DNA of 64,000 nucleotides from Streptomyces nymphaeiformis (GTDB taxonomy: Bacteria; Actinomycetota; Actinomycetes; Streptomycetales; Streptomycetaceae), in NCBI RefSeq assembly GCF_014203895.1, contig NZ_JACHJY010000009.1:434001-498000 (forward strand), written 5' to 3'. Under the pieces are notes generated by a model that did not search any database, was not told the DNA's origin, and saw only the letters and a list, made by a program, of their open reading frames with translations. Shown here one piece after another: positions 43,640 through 52,230 of this stretch. Within the stretch, counting starts at the first letter, position 1. Every line of letters starts with the position of its first letter. Made by a program: the position numbers and the translations under genes.

Positions 43640-44976
43640 GCGATGGCCTCGATCTTCTTCTCGTTCGTGGTGTCGGTGTCGCTGCCGTCGGTGGACTCCG
43701 CGGCGGCGAACAGGCGGGTGAAGGCGGCGATGTGCCGGGCGCCGTCCGGGTCGGCCGCCAGCTCGCGCACCAGGACCGTGGGCTGGTGCAGCGCCTTGTC
43801 GACGATCCGGCGCACGCTGCGGCCGATCTCCTGCCGCGCGGCGCCGTCGAGTCCTTCGAGGCGGCGGGCGAGCCGGTCGAGTTCGGCCTCGGCGGCCTCG
43901 GCGGCGGCGGTGCGCAGGGCGGTGAGGACGGGCTTGGCGCCGGCGAGCCGGAGGCCCGTGCGGAACTGCTCGACCTCGGCGTCGATCAGCTCGTGGGCGG
44001 CCTGGACGCTGGCGGCGGAGATCTCGTCCTCCTGGCCCTCCTCCGCGATCCGCCGCAGGTCGACGAAGGTGACGCCGGGAAGTTCCGCCGCCGTGGGGGC
44101 GATGTTGTGCGGCAGTGACAGGTCGAGCAGGAACAGCTCGCGGCCGTCCCGGGCGGCGAGCGCCTCCTCGACGTCCCGGGCGGTGACGAGGTGTCCGGTG
44201 GCGGCGGTGGCGCCGACGACGACGTCGACCTCGGTGAGCAGCCGGGGCAGGTCGGCCAGGTCGTAGCCCGCTCCCCCGGTGGTCTCGGCGAGCCGCTGGG
44301 CCTTCTCCGGGGTGCGGTTGGCGACGTGGACCCGGTCGAGGCCGGAGCGGCGCAGGGCGGCGACGACGACTCCGGCGAACGCTCCGGCGCCGATGACGAG
44401 GGCGGTCTTGCCGTGCAGGGAGCCGACGCGGCGCTCGAAGAAGCCGAGCCCGGCGGTGGCGAGCGAGCGGCCGGCCTCGTTGAGCCCGGTCTCGTTGCGG
44501 GCCCGCTTGCCGACCCTGAGGGCGGTCTGGACGGCTTTGGCGAGGACGCGGCCGGTCCGGTCGAGCCGCTGGGACCGTTCGAGGCCCAGTTTCACCTGGC
44601 CGAGGATCTGGTCCTCGCCGACCACGACCGATTCGAGTCCGGAGGCGACGGCGAAGAGGTGGCGTACGGCTCCGTCGGAGTGGTGGCTGTAGAGGTGCGG
44701 GGCGAGCTCCTCGTGGTCGACGCCGGTGTGCTGGGCGAACAGCTCGCCGAGGCCGTCGAGTTCGCCCGGGTCGGAGGTGCCGCCCCGGGTCTCGGCGTAG
44801 ATCTCCAGGCGGTTGCAGGTGGAGACGACGACGGCGGCGTCGATGCCGTCGACGGAGGTCACGTCGGAGACGAGGTCCTCGGCGGGCCGGTCGGTGCCGG
44901 CGAGTCTCTCCAGGAGGTCGAGCGGGGCGCTGGCGTGGCTGATGCCGAGGACCAGCATGGTGGCGGACGAGGTCAC
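43636..44976 (-). CDS. hemA: glutamyl-tRNA reductase
   Basis: The 446-residue NADPH enzyme reduces glutamyl-tRNA to glutamate 1-semialdehyde, the committed step of the C5 pathway. The N-terminal domain has GISHASAPLDLLERLA and the catalytic Cys in VVVSTCNRLEIYAET. The NADPH domain has GKTALVIGAGAFAGVVV and ANRTPEKAQRL, and the dimerisation helix follows. The start is GTG 44976. It begins 4 bp after hemB and overlaps the next gene by 4 bp, so the three are co-translated. All expected catalytic residues look intact. Confidence 0.96.
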   Translation of the reverse strand: MTSSATMLVLGISHASAPLDLLERLAGTDRPAEDLVSDVTSVDGIDAAVVVSTCNRLEIYAETRGGTSDPGELDGLGELFAQHTGVDHEELAPHLYSHHSDGAVRHLFAVASGLESVVVGEDQILGQVKLGLERSQRLDRTGRVLAKAVQTALRVGKRARNETGLNEAGRSLATAGLGFFERRVGSLHGKTALVIGAGAFAGVVVAALRRSGLDRVHVANRTPEKAQRLAETTGGAGYDLADLPRLLTEVDVVVGATAATGHLVTARDVEEALAARDGRELFLLDLSLPHNIAPTAAELPGVTFVDLRRIAEEGQEDEISAASVQAAHELIDAEVEQFRTGLRLAGAKPVLTALRTAAAEAAEAELDRLARRLEGLDGAARQEIGRSVRRIVDKALHQPTVLVRELAADPDGARHIAAFTRLFAAAESTDGSDTDTTNEKKIEAIA

Positions 44977-44980
44977 CGGG

Positions 44981-46000
44981 TCACCGGTCCAGGCTCTGGG
45001 CGAACTCGGAGGCCCAGTAGGTGATGATCTGGGTGGCGCCGGCGCGGTGGATGGAGGCGAGGCTCTCCCGGACGACCTGGTCGCGGTCGATCCAGCCCTT
45101 GGCGGCGGCCGCCTCGACCATGGAGTACTCGCCGGAGACCTGGTAGGCGGAGACGGGGACCTGCACGTGGTCGGCGATGAGCCGGACGATGTCGAGGTAG
45201 GCGAGGGCGGGCTTGACCATCACCAGGTCGGCTCCTTCGGCGACGTCGAGCGAGACCTCCAGGAGCGATTCGCGGATGTTGCCGGGGTACTGCTGGTAGC
45301 CCTTGCGGTCGCCGCGCAGGGTGGACTCGACGGCGTCGCGGAAGGGGCCGTAGAAGTGCGAGGCGTACTTGGCGGAGTAGCCGAGGATGGCGACGGACTG
45401 GTGTCCCGCCTGGTCGAGGGCTTCGCGGATGCGGCGGACCTGGCCGTCCATCATGCCGCTGGGGGCGACGATCTGGGCGCCGGCGTCGGCCTGGACGACG
45501 GCGGCCCGGGCGTACAGCTCGATGCTGGCGTCGTTGTCGACGTCGCCGGCGGCGTCGAGGACGCCGGTGTGGCCGTGGTCGGTGTACTCGTCGAGGTTGA
45601 TGTCGCCGATGACCACGGTGGAGTCGCCGACCTCGGCGACGACGTCGCGCAGGGCGACCTGGAGGATGCCGTCCGGGTCGACGGCGCCGGTGCCGGTGGG
45701 GTCCTTGTGCTCGGGGATGCCGAAGAGGATGAGTCCGCCGACCCCGTTGGCGACGGCCTCGGCGGCCGCCTTGCGGAGGGTGTCGCGGGTGTGCTGGAAG
45801 ACGCCCGGCATGGAGGGGATCTCACGCGCTTCGGTGAGGCCCTCGCGGAGGAAGAGGGGCTGGACGAGGTTGGCGGGGCCGACGCGGGTCTCGGCGGCGA
45901 AGCGGCGCAGCGCGGGGGTGCGGCGGAGCCGGCGCGGGCGGTAGTAGGGGGCGGCGGGGTCGGTGGCCGCGGTGTTGCGGCCGTAGGCGTCGTACGTCAT
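44981..46000 (-). CDS. hemB: delta-aminolevulinic acid dehydratase (porphobilinogen synthase)
   Basis: The 339-residue enzyme condenses two 5-aminolevulinates into porphobilinogen. Schiff-base lysines are in ILGYSAKYASHFYGPF and ADLVMVKPALAYLD. The metal loop reads INLDEYTDHGHTGVLD, so all three zinc-binding Cys are replaced and the enzyme should be of the non-zinc (Mg-type) class. It is the first hem gene in the operon, 67 bp after a racemase-fold gene and 4 bp before hemA. There is no hemC or hemD in the window. Confidence 0.96.
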   Translation of the reverse strand: MTYDAYGRNTAATDPAAPYYRPRRLRRTPALRRFAAETRVGPANLVQPLFLREGLTEAREIPSMPGVFQHTRDTLRKAAAEAVANGVGGLILFGIPEHKDPTGTGAVDPDGILQVALRDVVAEVGDSTVVIGDINLDEYTDHGHTGVLDAAGDVDNDASIELYARAAVVQADAGAQIVAPSGMMDGQVRRIREALDQAGHQSVAILGYSAKYASHFYGPFRDAVESTLRGDRKGYQQYPGNIRESLLEVSLDVAEGADLVMVKPALAYLDIVRLIADHVQVPVSAYQVSGEYSMVEAAAAKGWIDRDQVVRESLASIHRAGATQIITYWASEFAQSLDR

Positions 46001-46067
46001 GGGCGTGACTCCTTCGAGGGCGTGGGGGCGTGCGGGCTCGCGTACAGGGGGTCGGACACGGCATCTC

Positions 46068-46868
46068 CTAGAGGGCCGAGCCGAGGAAGACCTGCTCCAG
46101 GTGCTTGGAGACGGGCTCGTCGGGGCGGCTGAACCAGTAGCCGTGCTCGCTGCGCTGGAAGAGCTTCAGCTCGCCGAGCTGGACGAGGGTCTCCGCGAGC
46201 TTCACGGCGAGTCCGGCGGGGTCGATCACGGGCAGGCCGTGGAGTTCGTGGATGCCGAGGTGCCAGAGGATCTCGTTGGGGATGCCCTCGGCGGGGATGA
46301 TGACCTCGGCTCCGGCCCGGGCGGCGCGCTCGGCGGCCGCCGAGTACACCTCGACGAACTCGTCGAAGTCGCCTTCCAGGGAGCGGTGCACGGAGTCCCA
46401 GCCGCCGGGCACGACCTCGTACGAACTGAGCGAGGACTCCAGGCGGTACTGGCGGATGTTGGCCCTGATGGGCTCCTCCAGGGGCGGCATGAAGCCGAGG
46501 ACGCCGAAGCGCTGGCCGGTGAGCGCCGAGAGGAAGAAGGCCGTCTCGCCGTATCCGAGGGTGGGGATGGAGGCGAGGTGGCGGGCGTCGCGCAGGCCGG
46601 GGTCCTGGCCGGCGGCGATCACCCAGGCGTCGTAGCCCTCCCGCTCCGCGACGAGCGCGGACTCGGAGAAGTGCCGGCTGAACAGCACCTGGGCGGAGTG
46701 GTGGCCGACGAGCCCGAAGGGGGTGCGGTCGGGGTACGTGTCGGCCGGCAGGGTCTTGATGTCGACGGTGGTGCCGGGTGCGGCGATCGCGTCGAGGTGC
46801 TCGCGGTACCACTGGTCGAGCAGCGGCAGACGTCCCTCAACGGTGTGCTTGTGAAACCAGATCCGCAT
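46068..46868 (-). CDS. Asp/Glu/hydantoin racemase-fold protein lacking both catalytic cysteines
   Basis: The 266-residue protein has the fold pattern of the Asp/Glu/hydantoin racemase superfamily (AWVIAAGQDPGLRDARHLAS, IPTLGYGETAFFLSALTG, AEVIIPAEGIPNEIL). The two catalytic Cys of true racemases are expected near IAAGQDPG and IIPAEG, and both are missing. It is thus unlikely to be a standard racemase. The start overlaps the flavin-monooxygenase gene by 32 bp, and hemB follows after 67 bp. It may bind a substrate or use other residues. Function unknown. Confidence 0.78.
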   Translation of the reverse strand: MRIWFHKHTVEGRLPLLDQWYREHLDAIAAPGTTVDIKTLPADTYPDRTPFGLVGHHSAQVLFSRHFSESALVAEREGYDAWVIAAGQDPGLRDARHLASIPTLGYGETAFFLSALTGQRFGVLGFMPPLEEPIRANIRQYRLESSLSSYEVVPGGWDSVHRSLEGDFDEFVEVYSAAAERAARAGAEVIIPAEGIPNEILWHLGIHELHGLPVIDPAGLAVKLAETLVQLGELKLFQRSEHGYWFSRPDEPVSKHLEQVFLGSAL

Positions 46869-48102
46869 GTGTCTCGCCTTTCCGGGGTCGTGGTGCGACG
46901 TCGAGAAGTGAGGCCTTGAGCAGGTAGTCGGTGGCCGCGCGGGGATCGGCGGCGGTGCGCCGCAGGTCGGCGATCCGGGCGCGGAGTTCGGCGGGGCTGT
47001 CCAGCCCGGCGGTGCGGGCCTCGCTGCGGGGGAGGACCGCCGTCTCGACGATGGAGCGGCGGTGTGCGAGCGCCGCGTCGAGCGGGGTCTCGTCGCCGGT
47101 GCCGTCGGTCAGCACGGCGGCGAGGGCCCGGCCGGTCTCCACGGCGTCGTGCAGGCCGCAGTTCATGTTCAGGCCGCCGGCGGTGGAGGTGAGGTGGGCC
47201 GCGTCCCCGGCGAACAGGATCCGGCCGTCCCTGTAGCGGGGCAGCAGGAACCGCGCGAGCCGGTAGGTGTGCGCGTCCGTGACGCGCACGGCCCGTCCGG
47301 CGCCGCCCGGCAGGGCCCGGTCGACCCGGGCGCGCACGGCGTCCGGCGCGAGCACCTCGTCGCGGGGCGTCCCGCGCGGGATCCGGAAGATGAGCCGCCA
47401 GTGGTCGGGCATCCCGAGCGCGCTGACCGAGCCCCGCGGGTCGCGGACGTACGTCAGCGCGGCGAGCCCGGGGACCAGCGCGTCGAGCGGGGCGTCGGTG
47501 ACCACGCGGAGCGCGTAGTCCGGGTACTCCTGTGCCGTGCCGGGCAGTCCGGCGAGCTCGCGGAGCCGGCTGCGGCTGCCGTCGGCGGCCAGGACGTACG
47601 GGTGGTGGGTGTGGGTGGGTCGTCCCGCCGCGTCCTCGGTCCGCAGCCGCACCCCGGCGCCGGTCTGCTCGGCGCCGGTGACGGTGGCCCCGAACCGCAC
47701 GTCGGCGATCCCGGTCGTGGTCAGCGCGTCGAGCAGGAGCGGGGTGAGCCGGGCCTGTTCGACGTGGAGCCGGTACGGGTGGCGGGTGTGCCCGGCGAGC
47801 AGGGCGTAGTCCAGCTCGGCGTGCACGGCGCCGTCCAGGTCGCGCCACTGGACGCGGTCGACGGTGCGGCCCTGGCGGCGCAGGGCGGCCGCCACGCCGA
47901 GTTCGTCGAGGAGGTCGAGGGTCGCGGGGTGGAAGGTGGAGGCACGGGACTCGGTGGCCAGCTCGCTCCTGGACTCCAGGACGGTCACCGGGACTCCGGC
48001 CCGGGCGAGGACGAGCGCGGCGGTCAGACCCACGGGACCGGCGCCGACGACGGCGACGGGGGCGTGGGACGCAGGTCCGTGGGCCGCTGAGGAGCCGCTC
48101 AC
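46837..48102 (-). CDS. FAD-dependent monooxygenase (group A, PHBH/UbiH-like)
   Basis: The 421-residue flavoprotein hydroxylase has the three family motifs: GxGxxG (VAVVGAGPVGLTAALVLARA), the DG motif (LAADGSRSRLRELAG) and the GD motif (ILFAGDAAHLTSTAGGLNMN). Such enzymes hydroxylate or epoxidise aromatic or conjugated substrates with NAD(P)H. The start GTG 48102 overlaps the stop of the upstream racemase-fold gene by 4 bp. It precedes another racemase-fold gene. A substrate cannot be derived from sequence; a pyrrole or enol is a thought based on the hem genes downstream. Confidence 0.9.
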   Translation of the reverse strand: MSGSSAAHGPASHAPVAVVGAGPVGLTAALVLARAGVPVTVLESRSELATESRASTFHPATLDLLDELGVAAALRRQGRTVDRVQWRDLDGAVHAELDYALLAGHTRHPYRLHVEQARLTPLLLDALTTTGIADVRFGATVTGAEQTGAGVRLRTEDAAGRPTHTHHPYVLAADGSRSRLRELAGLPGTAQEYPDYALRVVTDAPLDALVPGLAALTYVRDPRGSVSALGMPDHWRLIFRIPRGTPRDEVLAPDAVRARVDRALPGGAGRAVRVTDAHTYRLARFLLPRYRDGRILFAGDAAHLTSTAGGLNMNCGLHDAVETGRALAAVLTDGTGDETPLDAALAHRRSIVETAVLPRSEARTAGLDSPAELRARIADLRRTAADPRAATDYLLKASLLDVAPRPRKGETHADLVSQAHR

Positions 48103-48851
48103 GACACGGTCGCGGCCGCTGACCGCTCGGCCAGCCGGCGCAGCAGCGGGTGGGCGTCGGGGCCGTCCGCCGGGAGGCCGAGGGCGTCGCGGGCCCACCA
48201 GGCGCTCGCCAGGTTGGAGGTGAGCAGGGTGCGCCCGCCGTCCCGGCCGAGCTCGGCGAGGGCGTCGAAGGTGAACATGCCGGTGCCGGTGAACAACAGC
48301 GTGGCGTCCTCGGGGAGTTCGGCCTCCCGGACCTGGGCGACGAGCTCGTCGGTGGTCACGTCGTACGGGGAGAACCGCGCGCCGGCCCGGATCTTGACGA
48401 CCCGGTCGACCGCGAGGCCGGCCGACTCCCAGTACGCCTGGGAGAGTTCGGTGAGCCAGGGCTCGTACGGCGAGACGAGGACGAGCCGCTCGGCGCCCAC
48501 CGCCCGCGCGGTGTCGAGGATGGCCAGGGCCGCGGACCGTACGGGCGCTCCGGCGCGCTCGGAGAGTTCCGCGCAGAGCGCGCGGTCGCCTTCGGGCGTG
48601 AGGAGGTAGTGCGAACCGGTGCAGGAGACGACGACCGCGTCGAGACGCAGTCCGCCGAAATTCCCCAGCACTTCGGGGAGCACGTCGTTGTACTTCTCCA
48701 GACGACCGCGCAGGTCTTTTCCGGGAAGCACCGGGAATCGTGAGGTGTGCACATTGAATGCGGGGCTGACGAGGCTGCCGATCTCGGGTTCGGCTGCGGC
48801 GTTTCCGGACGGAACCACCACACCGAGTCGCGGAGCCGATTGCAGAGCCAT
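48099..48851 (-). CDS. maleate isomerase/AMDase-like Asp/Glu racemase-fold protein with one catalytic Cys
   Basis: The 250-residue protein has LGVVVPSGNAAAEPEIGSL at the start, VVVSCTGSHYLLTPEGD and LLFTGTGMFTFDALAEL. The first-half catalytic Cys (SCTG) is present. The second-half Cys found in maleate isomerases is replaced (TGTG). This is the reverse of arylmalonate decarboxylase, which keeps only the second Cys. Isomerase, decarboxylase or C-C lyase activity is possible. ATG 48851 follows GGGAGAG. It is the first gene of the unit that runs through the monooxygenase to hemL. Confidence 0.8.
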   Translation of the reverse strand: MALQSAPRLGVVVPSGNAAAEPEIGSLVSPAFNVHTSRFPVLPGKDLRGRLEKYNDVLPEVLGNFGGLRLDAVVVSCTGSHYLLTPEGDRALCAELSERAGAPVRSAALAILDTARAVGAERLVLVSPYEPWLTELSQAYWESAGLAVDRVVKIRAGARFSPYDVTTDELVAQVREAELPEDATLLFTGTGMFTFDALAELGRDGGRTLLTSNLASAWWARDALGLPADGPDAHPLLRRLAERSAAATVS

Positions 48852-48964
48852 GAACGAGTCTCTCCCAACCGTCGGTGCCATTGAGATCACCGTACGGCCC
48901 GGGCGACTCGCACATCGATACGGGAATCCGCACCCCTTCCCGAGGGACCGGGAAACGGAAATGA

Positions 48965-48990
48965 CGCCGCACCGTGAATACGGTGCGGCG
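48965..48990 (-). terminator. hairpin between tautomerase gene and the racemase-fold/hem operon
   Basis: A perfect 11-bp stem with GAAT loop (48965-48975 with 48980-48990) lies 25 bp past the tautomerase stop. It suggests a separate promoter in 48852-48964 for the downstream genes, or attenuation. Confidence 0.7.
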
Positions 48991-49014
48991 CCCTTTCCGA
49001 ATGGAATACGGAAT

Positions 49015-49434
49015 TCAGCTCGCGCGGTTCGCCTCGGCGACGAGTTCGTCGATCTTCGCGCGGCGGGTCAGTCCGCCGTTCACGGCCCAGTTCCCCTCCG
49101 GTATCTCGTTCACGACGAGCCAGACGACGGTGTCCGGCCCGGTCGCCGCGTGCACGTGCCGGGTCACCTCGGCCGCCAGCGCCTCGTTGCGTTCGGGCGC
49201 GAGGAAGCCCTCCAGGGGCGTGACGACGACCAGGACGCCCGGGGGCCGGCCGGCGCCGGTGGTGGCGAGCCCCTTGGCGGCCTCGCGGACGTACACCCAG
49301 GTGGCGGCGGCGAAGAACTCGGTGCGGGGCAGCTCCATGGCCGTCAGCACGGAGTCGGCGACCTGCTGCTGCAGGACCTCCGCGGCTGCCTCGGACAGGG
49401 TGCCCTCGGGGACGGTTATCTCGACGAGCGGCAT
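49015..49434 (-). CDS. tautomerase-superfamily protein (4-oxalocrotonate tautomerase-like)
   Basis: The 139-residue protein begins MPLVEITVPEG, with Pro directly after the start Met, the catalytic N-terminal residue of this superfamily. It is long enough for two beta-alpha-beta units (residues 1-60 and 75-139). Related fused forms include malonate semialdehyde decarboxylases and cis-CaaD-type enzymes. It would catalyse keto-enol tautomerisation or a related hydration or decarboxylation. AAGGGAG lies before the ATG. It follows the YCII-LuxR regulator after 37 bp. Confidence 0.85.
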   Translation of the reverse strand: MPLVEITVPEGTLSEAAAEVLQQQVADSVLTAMELPRTEFFAAATWVYVREAAKGLATTGAGRPPGVLVVVTPLEGFLAPERNEALAAEVTRHVHAATGPDTVVWLVVNEIPEGNWAVNGGLTRRAKIDELVAEANRAS

Positions 49435-49471
49435 GACGACTCCCTTGCATCACGGGGGTGGAACGGTCTGA

Positions 49472-50062
49472 TCAGCAGGCCAGCGCGGCTTCGAACCGGT
49501 CGATGGCAGCGGCCAGTTGGGCGCGCCGGCGGATGTCGAGCTTCCGGTAGATCCGGGTGATGTGCAGCTCCACGGCCCGGGTGGAGACCGTGAAGGACTC
49601 GGCGATCTGCTTGTTCGTCAGACCGTCGAGCATCATCGTGGCGATGCGCCGCTCGTGGGCGGTCAGCTCCTCGCGGGCGCTCGGCGCGGCGGGTGCCGGC
49701 GGGGCGAGCGGCGCGACGGGTGCCGGCGCGCCCCCGCGTATTCGCTCGTGGGTCCCGGCGCCTCCGGTGGACCGTTCGAGGCCGGCGAGCACGACGTGCC
49801 CCATGACGGCGTTCCATTCCCGGACCCGCAGCTCGCCGATGACCTGTGCCTGTGCGTACGGGTCGGCGTAGAGCACCCGTAAGAGCGTGCGGCGGTCGGG
49901 GGCCTCGCAGACCAGGAACTCCCCGGTGCCGTCACGCCAGGGCCCGCCGCCGAGCAGGATGCCGCGCGCGGCCATTCTTTTCCAGTAGGCCCGGTGAGCC
50001 TCTCCGAAACTCAACCGGTCCGTCTCATTGCCACGGAAAACGAGTTCGACCACAAAAGCCAC
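49472..50062 (-). CDS. YCII-domain / LuxR-type HTH fusion regulator
   Basis: The 196-residue protein joins a YCII-related domain (residues 10-85: AHRAYWKRMAARGILLGGGP, DPYAQAQVIGELRVREW) to a C-terminal LuxR-type HTH (LTAHERRIATMMLDGLTNKQ, VSTRAVELHITRIYRKLDI) through a Pro/Ala-rich linker. YCII domains are small dimeric barrels thought to bind or convert small molecules. The fusion suggests direct ligand sensing. I chose GTG 50062 after GGGGGAG. It probably controls the tautomerase gene and the operon that leads to the hem genes. Confidence 0.8.
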   Translation of the reverse strand: MAFVVELVFRGNETDRLSFGEAHRAYWKRMAARGILLGGGPWRDGTGEFLVCEAPDRRTLLRVLYADPYAQAQVIGELRVREWNAVMGHVVLAGLERSTGGAGTHERIRGGAPAPVAPLAPPAPAAPSAREELTAHERRIATMMLDGLTNKQIAESFTVSTRAVELHITRIYRKLDIRRRAQLAAAIDRFEAALAC

Positions 50063-50194
50063 GTGCGACTCCCCCATAAAAGGCCGGGTGTTTCCACTTG
50101 TGACGCTACCATCCGGCACCCGCTCCATTAATGAACACGATGTTGCGGCTGACGGCCCGGCATTTCTGGGTCCTGCTGAATGCGTCAGGTCCGG
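50063..50194. promoter_or_regulatory. intergenic region before the YCII-LuxR gene
   Basis: This 132-bp stretch is AT-richer than its surroundings (CCATAAAAGG, CATTAATGAAC). It probably contains the promoter of the regulator gene and the tail of the EamA unit. No clear hairpin or operator was found. Confidence 0.4.
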
Positions 50195-51124
50195 CTAATC
50201 GGCCGCTGCCGGCGCCGGTACGGGGACGGCCTCGGGAGCCGGTTCGGCCGCCGGGCGGGGCTTGCGGCGCAGCAGACCGGTGGCGACGAGCACCGCCACG
50301 GCGCCCAGCCACACGGTCCAGCCGAGCGGCTCGCGCAGCACGACGGCGCCGAGGACGACGGCCACCGCGGTCATCAGGTAGGTGACGGTGGAAGCGACCG
50401 TGGGCCCGTCCTTGATGATCAGCTCGAAGTTGAGCAGCGCGGCGAAGCCGGTGCAGACCACGCCGAGGACGAGGACGGAGATCACCGAGTCGGCGCGCCA
50501 GGTCACGGACTGGAGGCCGAGGAACGGGAAGGCGGCGAGGAGGAGCACGGTCGCGGCGCTGAGCTGCCCGCCCGCCAGCATCAGCGGCGGAATGCCCCTG
50601 CCCACGAGGAACCTGCCCATGTACGCGAAGCTGGCGCCGAAGCTGATCGAGCCGAGGACGAAGCAGAGGATGCTCCAACCGGTGCCCGCCGAGGCGGCGT
50701 TCCAGGGGGAGGCGATGAGCGCGGTGCCTCCGAGGCCGAGCAGCACGCCGCCGGCCTTGAAGGCGGAGACCCGCTTCTCCTGGCCGAGGAGCAGCGCGGC
50801 CGCGAGGGTCCAGATGGGCGCGCTGCCGTTGACGACGGCGGCGACGCTGCTGGACCCGGCGATCTCGCCCTCGGCGTAGAGGGTCCAGGGGACGGCGTTG
50901 CCGAGGAGCGCGGCGACCGTCAGGTGCCCCCAGGTGGCGGGGTCCTTGGGCAACCGGAGCCCCTTCGCGTAGCCGATGGCGAGGATGACGACGGCGCCGA
51001 GGGCGAGCCGGATGAGCACCATCTGGACGGGCGAGAAGCCGTATCCGGCGATCTTGATCCACAGGAAGACGGAGCCCCAGATGAGGCTCAGCGCGGCCAG
51101 CCGCGCGTACGTGGCTTTGGACAT
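50195..51124 (-). CDS. EamA-family (DMT) exporter
   Basis: The 309-residue membrane protein has ten hydrophobic segments in two EamA repeats (LSLIWGSVFLWIKIAGYGFS in the first, SISFGASFAYMGRFLVG in the second). Members export amino acids and other small metabolites. The tail is Pro/Ala-rich. ATG 51124 follows CAGGAAC. It stands next to the putative C5-related cluster and could export its product; this is inference. Confidence 0.88.
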   Translation of the reverse strand: MSKATYARLAALSLIWGSVFLWIKIAGYGFSPVQMVLIRLALGAVVILAIGYAKGLRLPKDPATWGHLTVAALLGNAVPWTLYAEGEIAGSSSVAAVVNGSAPIWTLAAALLLGQEKRVSAFKAGGVLLGLGGTALIASPWNAASAGTGWSILCFVLGSISFGASFAYMGRFLVGRGIPPLMLAGGQLSAATVLLLAAFPFLGLQSVTWRADSVISVLVLGVVCTGFAALLNFELIIKDGPTVASTVTYLMTAVAVVLGAVVLREPLGWTVWLGAVAVLVATGLLRRKPRPAAEPAPEAVPVPAPAAAD

Positions 51125-51281
51125 GGGTGTTCCTGCTCCAGGGGAAGGCAAGGGGAGAAGAAGGGGACGCGCGAAGTGGTCCGCGGTACGGGACCGAGCC
51201 TCGCAGCGGCGGACGGGCGGGTCCAGCAACGGCTCGTGGACGGTACCTTCCACGAGCCGTGACGTATTGCGTTCCGCCTGG

Positions 51282-52193
51282 TCAGGCGGCGACGGCCGCC
51301 CTGGCGACCGTGCGGAGCGCGTCCAGGACGGCGGCGATCTCCGGGGAGGCCTGGCTGCCCTCCCGTACGGCCGCGAAGACCGTGCGGGACGGGGCCTGCT
51401 CGCTGAACGCGCGGATCGTCACCTCGGGCCGGGGCGCCGGCTTGGCCATCCGCGGGACGAGCGCGACCCCGAGGCCGAGCCGCACCGCCGCGAGCGTCGC
51501 GTCCCAGTCGCCGATGGCGTGGGAGGCCTGCGGGGTGAACCCGGCGGCCGTACAGGCGGCGACGCCGATGTCGTGGCACATGCCGGTCGTCGCGAAGATC
51601 CAGGTCTCCTCGGCGAGGTCGGCGAGGAGCAGCCGGGGGCTGTCGAGGAGCCGGTGGCCCTCCGGCAGGGCGATGTCGAAGGGGTCGTCACAGAGCGCGA
51701 CCCGGTGGAAGCGCGGGTCCTCGCCGGCCGTCCCCGCGGTGTCCGCGGAGATGACGACGTCCGTCTCCCCCCGGTGCAGCAGGGAGAAGCTCTCCGGCGG
51801 GTCGACCTCGGCCAGCGAGGTCCGCAGCAGCGGCCGGCTCTCCCGGAGCCGGGCCACGGCGGGCAGGATCAGCGCCGAGAGGGTGGTGGAGAAACCGGCC
51901 ACCGCGACCTCGCCGCTCTCGCCGCTGCCGTGCGCGGCGAGTTCGGCTCGCATCTGCTCGATCTGGGTGAACACGGCGTCGGCGTGCCGGAGGACGATCC
52001 GCGCGGCGCCGGTGAGACGCAGTCGGCGCCCGGACGGTTCGGTGAGCGGGACGCCCAACTCCCGTCCCAGGGCGCTGATCTGCTGCGAGACGGCCTGCGG
52101 GGTGAGGTGGAGGGCCTGGGCGGCCGCGCTGACGGTGCCGCGCTCGCTGAGCTCCCTGAGCACGCGCAGCTTCCGCAGGTCCGGATCGGTCAT
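51282..52193 (-). CDS. LysR-family transcriptional regulator
   Basis: The 303-residue regulator has an N-terminal HTH (LRELSERGTVSAAAQALHLT, PQAVSQQISALGRELG) and a type-2 periplasmic-binding-like effector domain (VAVAGFSTTLSALILPAV onward). It lies between the EamA gene and the LLM gene in the same direction. LysR regulators commonly control adjacent exporters or enzymes. I start at ATG 52193 (GAGGGG upstream). Confidence 0.92.
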   Translation of the reverse strand: MTDPDLRKLRVLRELSERGTVSAAAQALHLTPQAVSQQISALGRELGVPLTEPSGRRLRLTGAARIVLRHADAVFTQIEQMRAELAAHGSGESGEVAVAGFSTTLSALILPAVARLRESRPLLRTSLAEVDPPESFSLLHRGETDVVISADTAGTAGEDPRFHRVALCDDPFDIALPEGHRLLDSPRLLLADLAEETWIFATTGMCHDIGVAACTAAGFTPQASHAIGDWDATLAAVRLGLGVALVPRMAKPAPRPEVTIRAFSEQAPSRTVFAAVREGSQASPEIAAVLDALRTVARAAVAA

Positions 52194-52230
52194 GTCCCGC
52201 ACCCCTCCCCCGCCCTTCGTCAGCGTCTCG

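Noticed and set aside
41720..44266. Plus-strand open frame opposite the hem genes
   Set aside because: Antisense shadow of hemA and the acyl-CoA synthetase gene.
40290..50062. Interpretation of the hem operon as a nicotinate-degradation cluster (monooxygenase plus maleate isomerase)
   Set aside because: The ring-cleaving dioxygenase, deformylase and maleamate amidohydrolase of that pathway are absent, the isomerase-like protein lacks a catalytic Cys, and the hem genes are unexplained.
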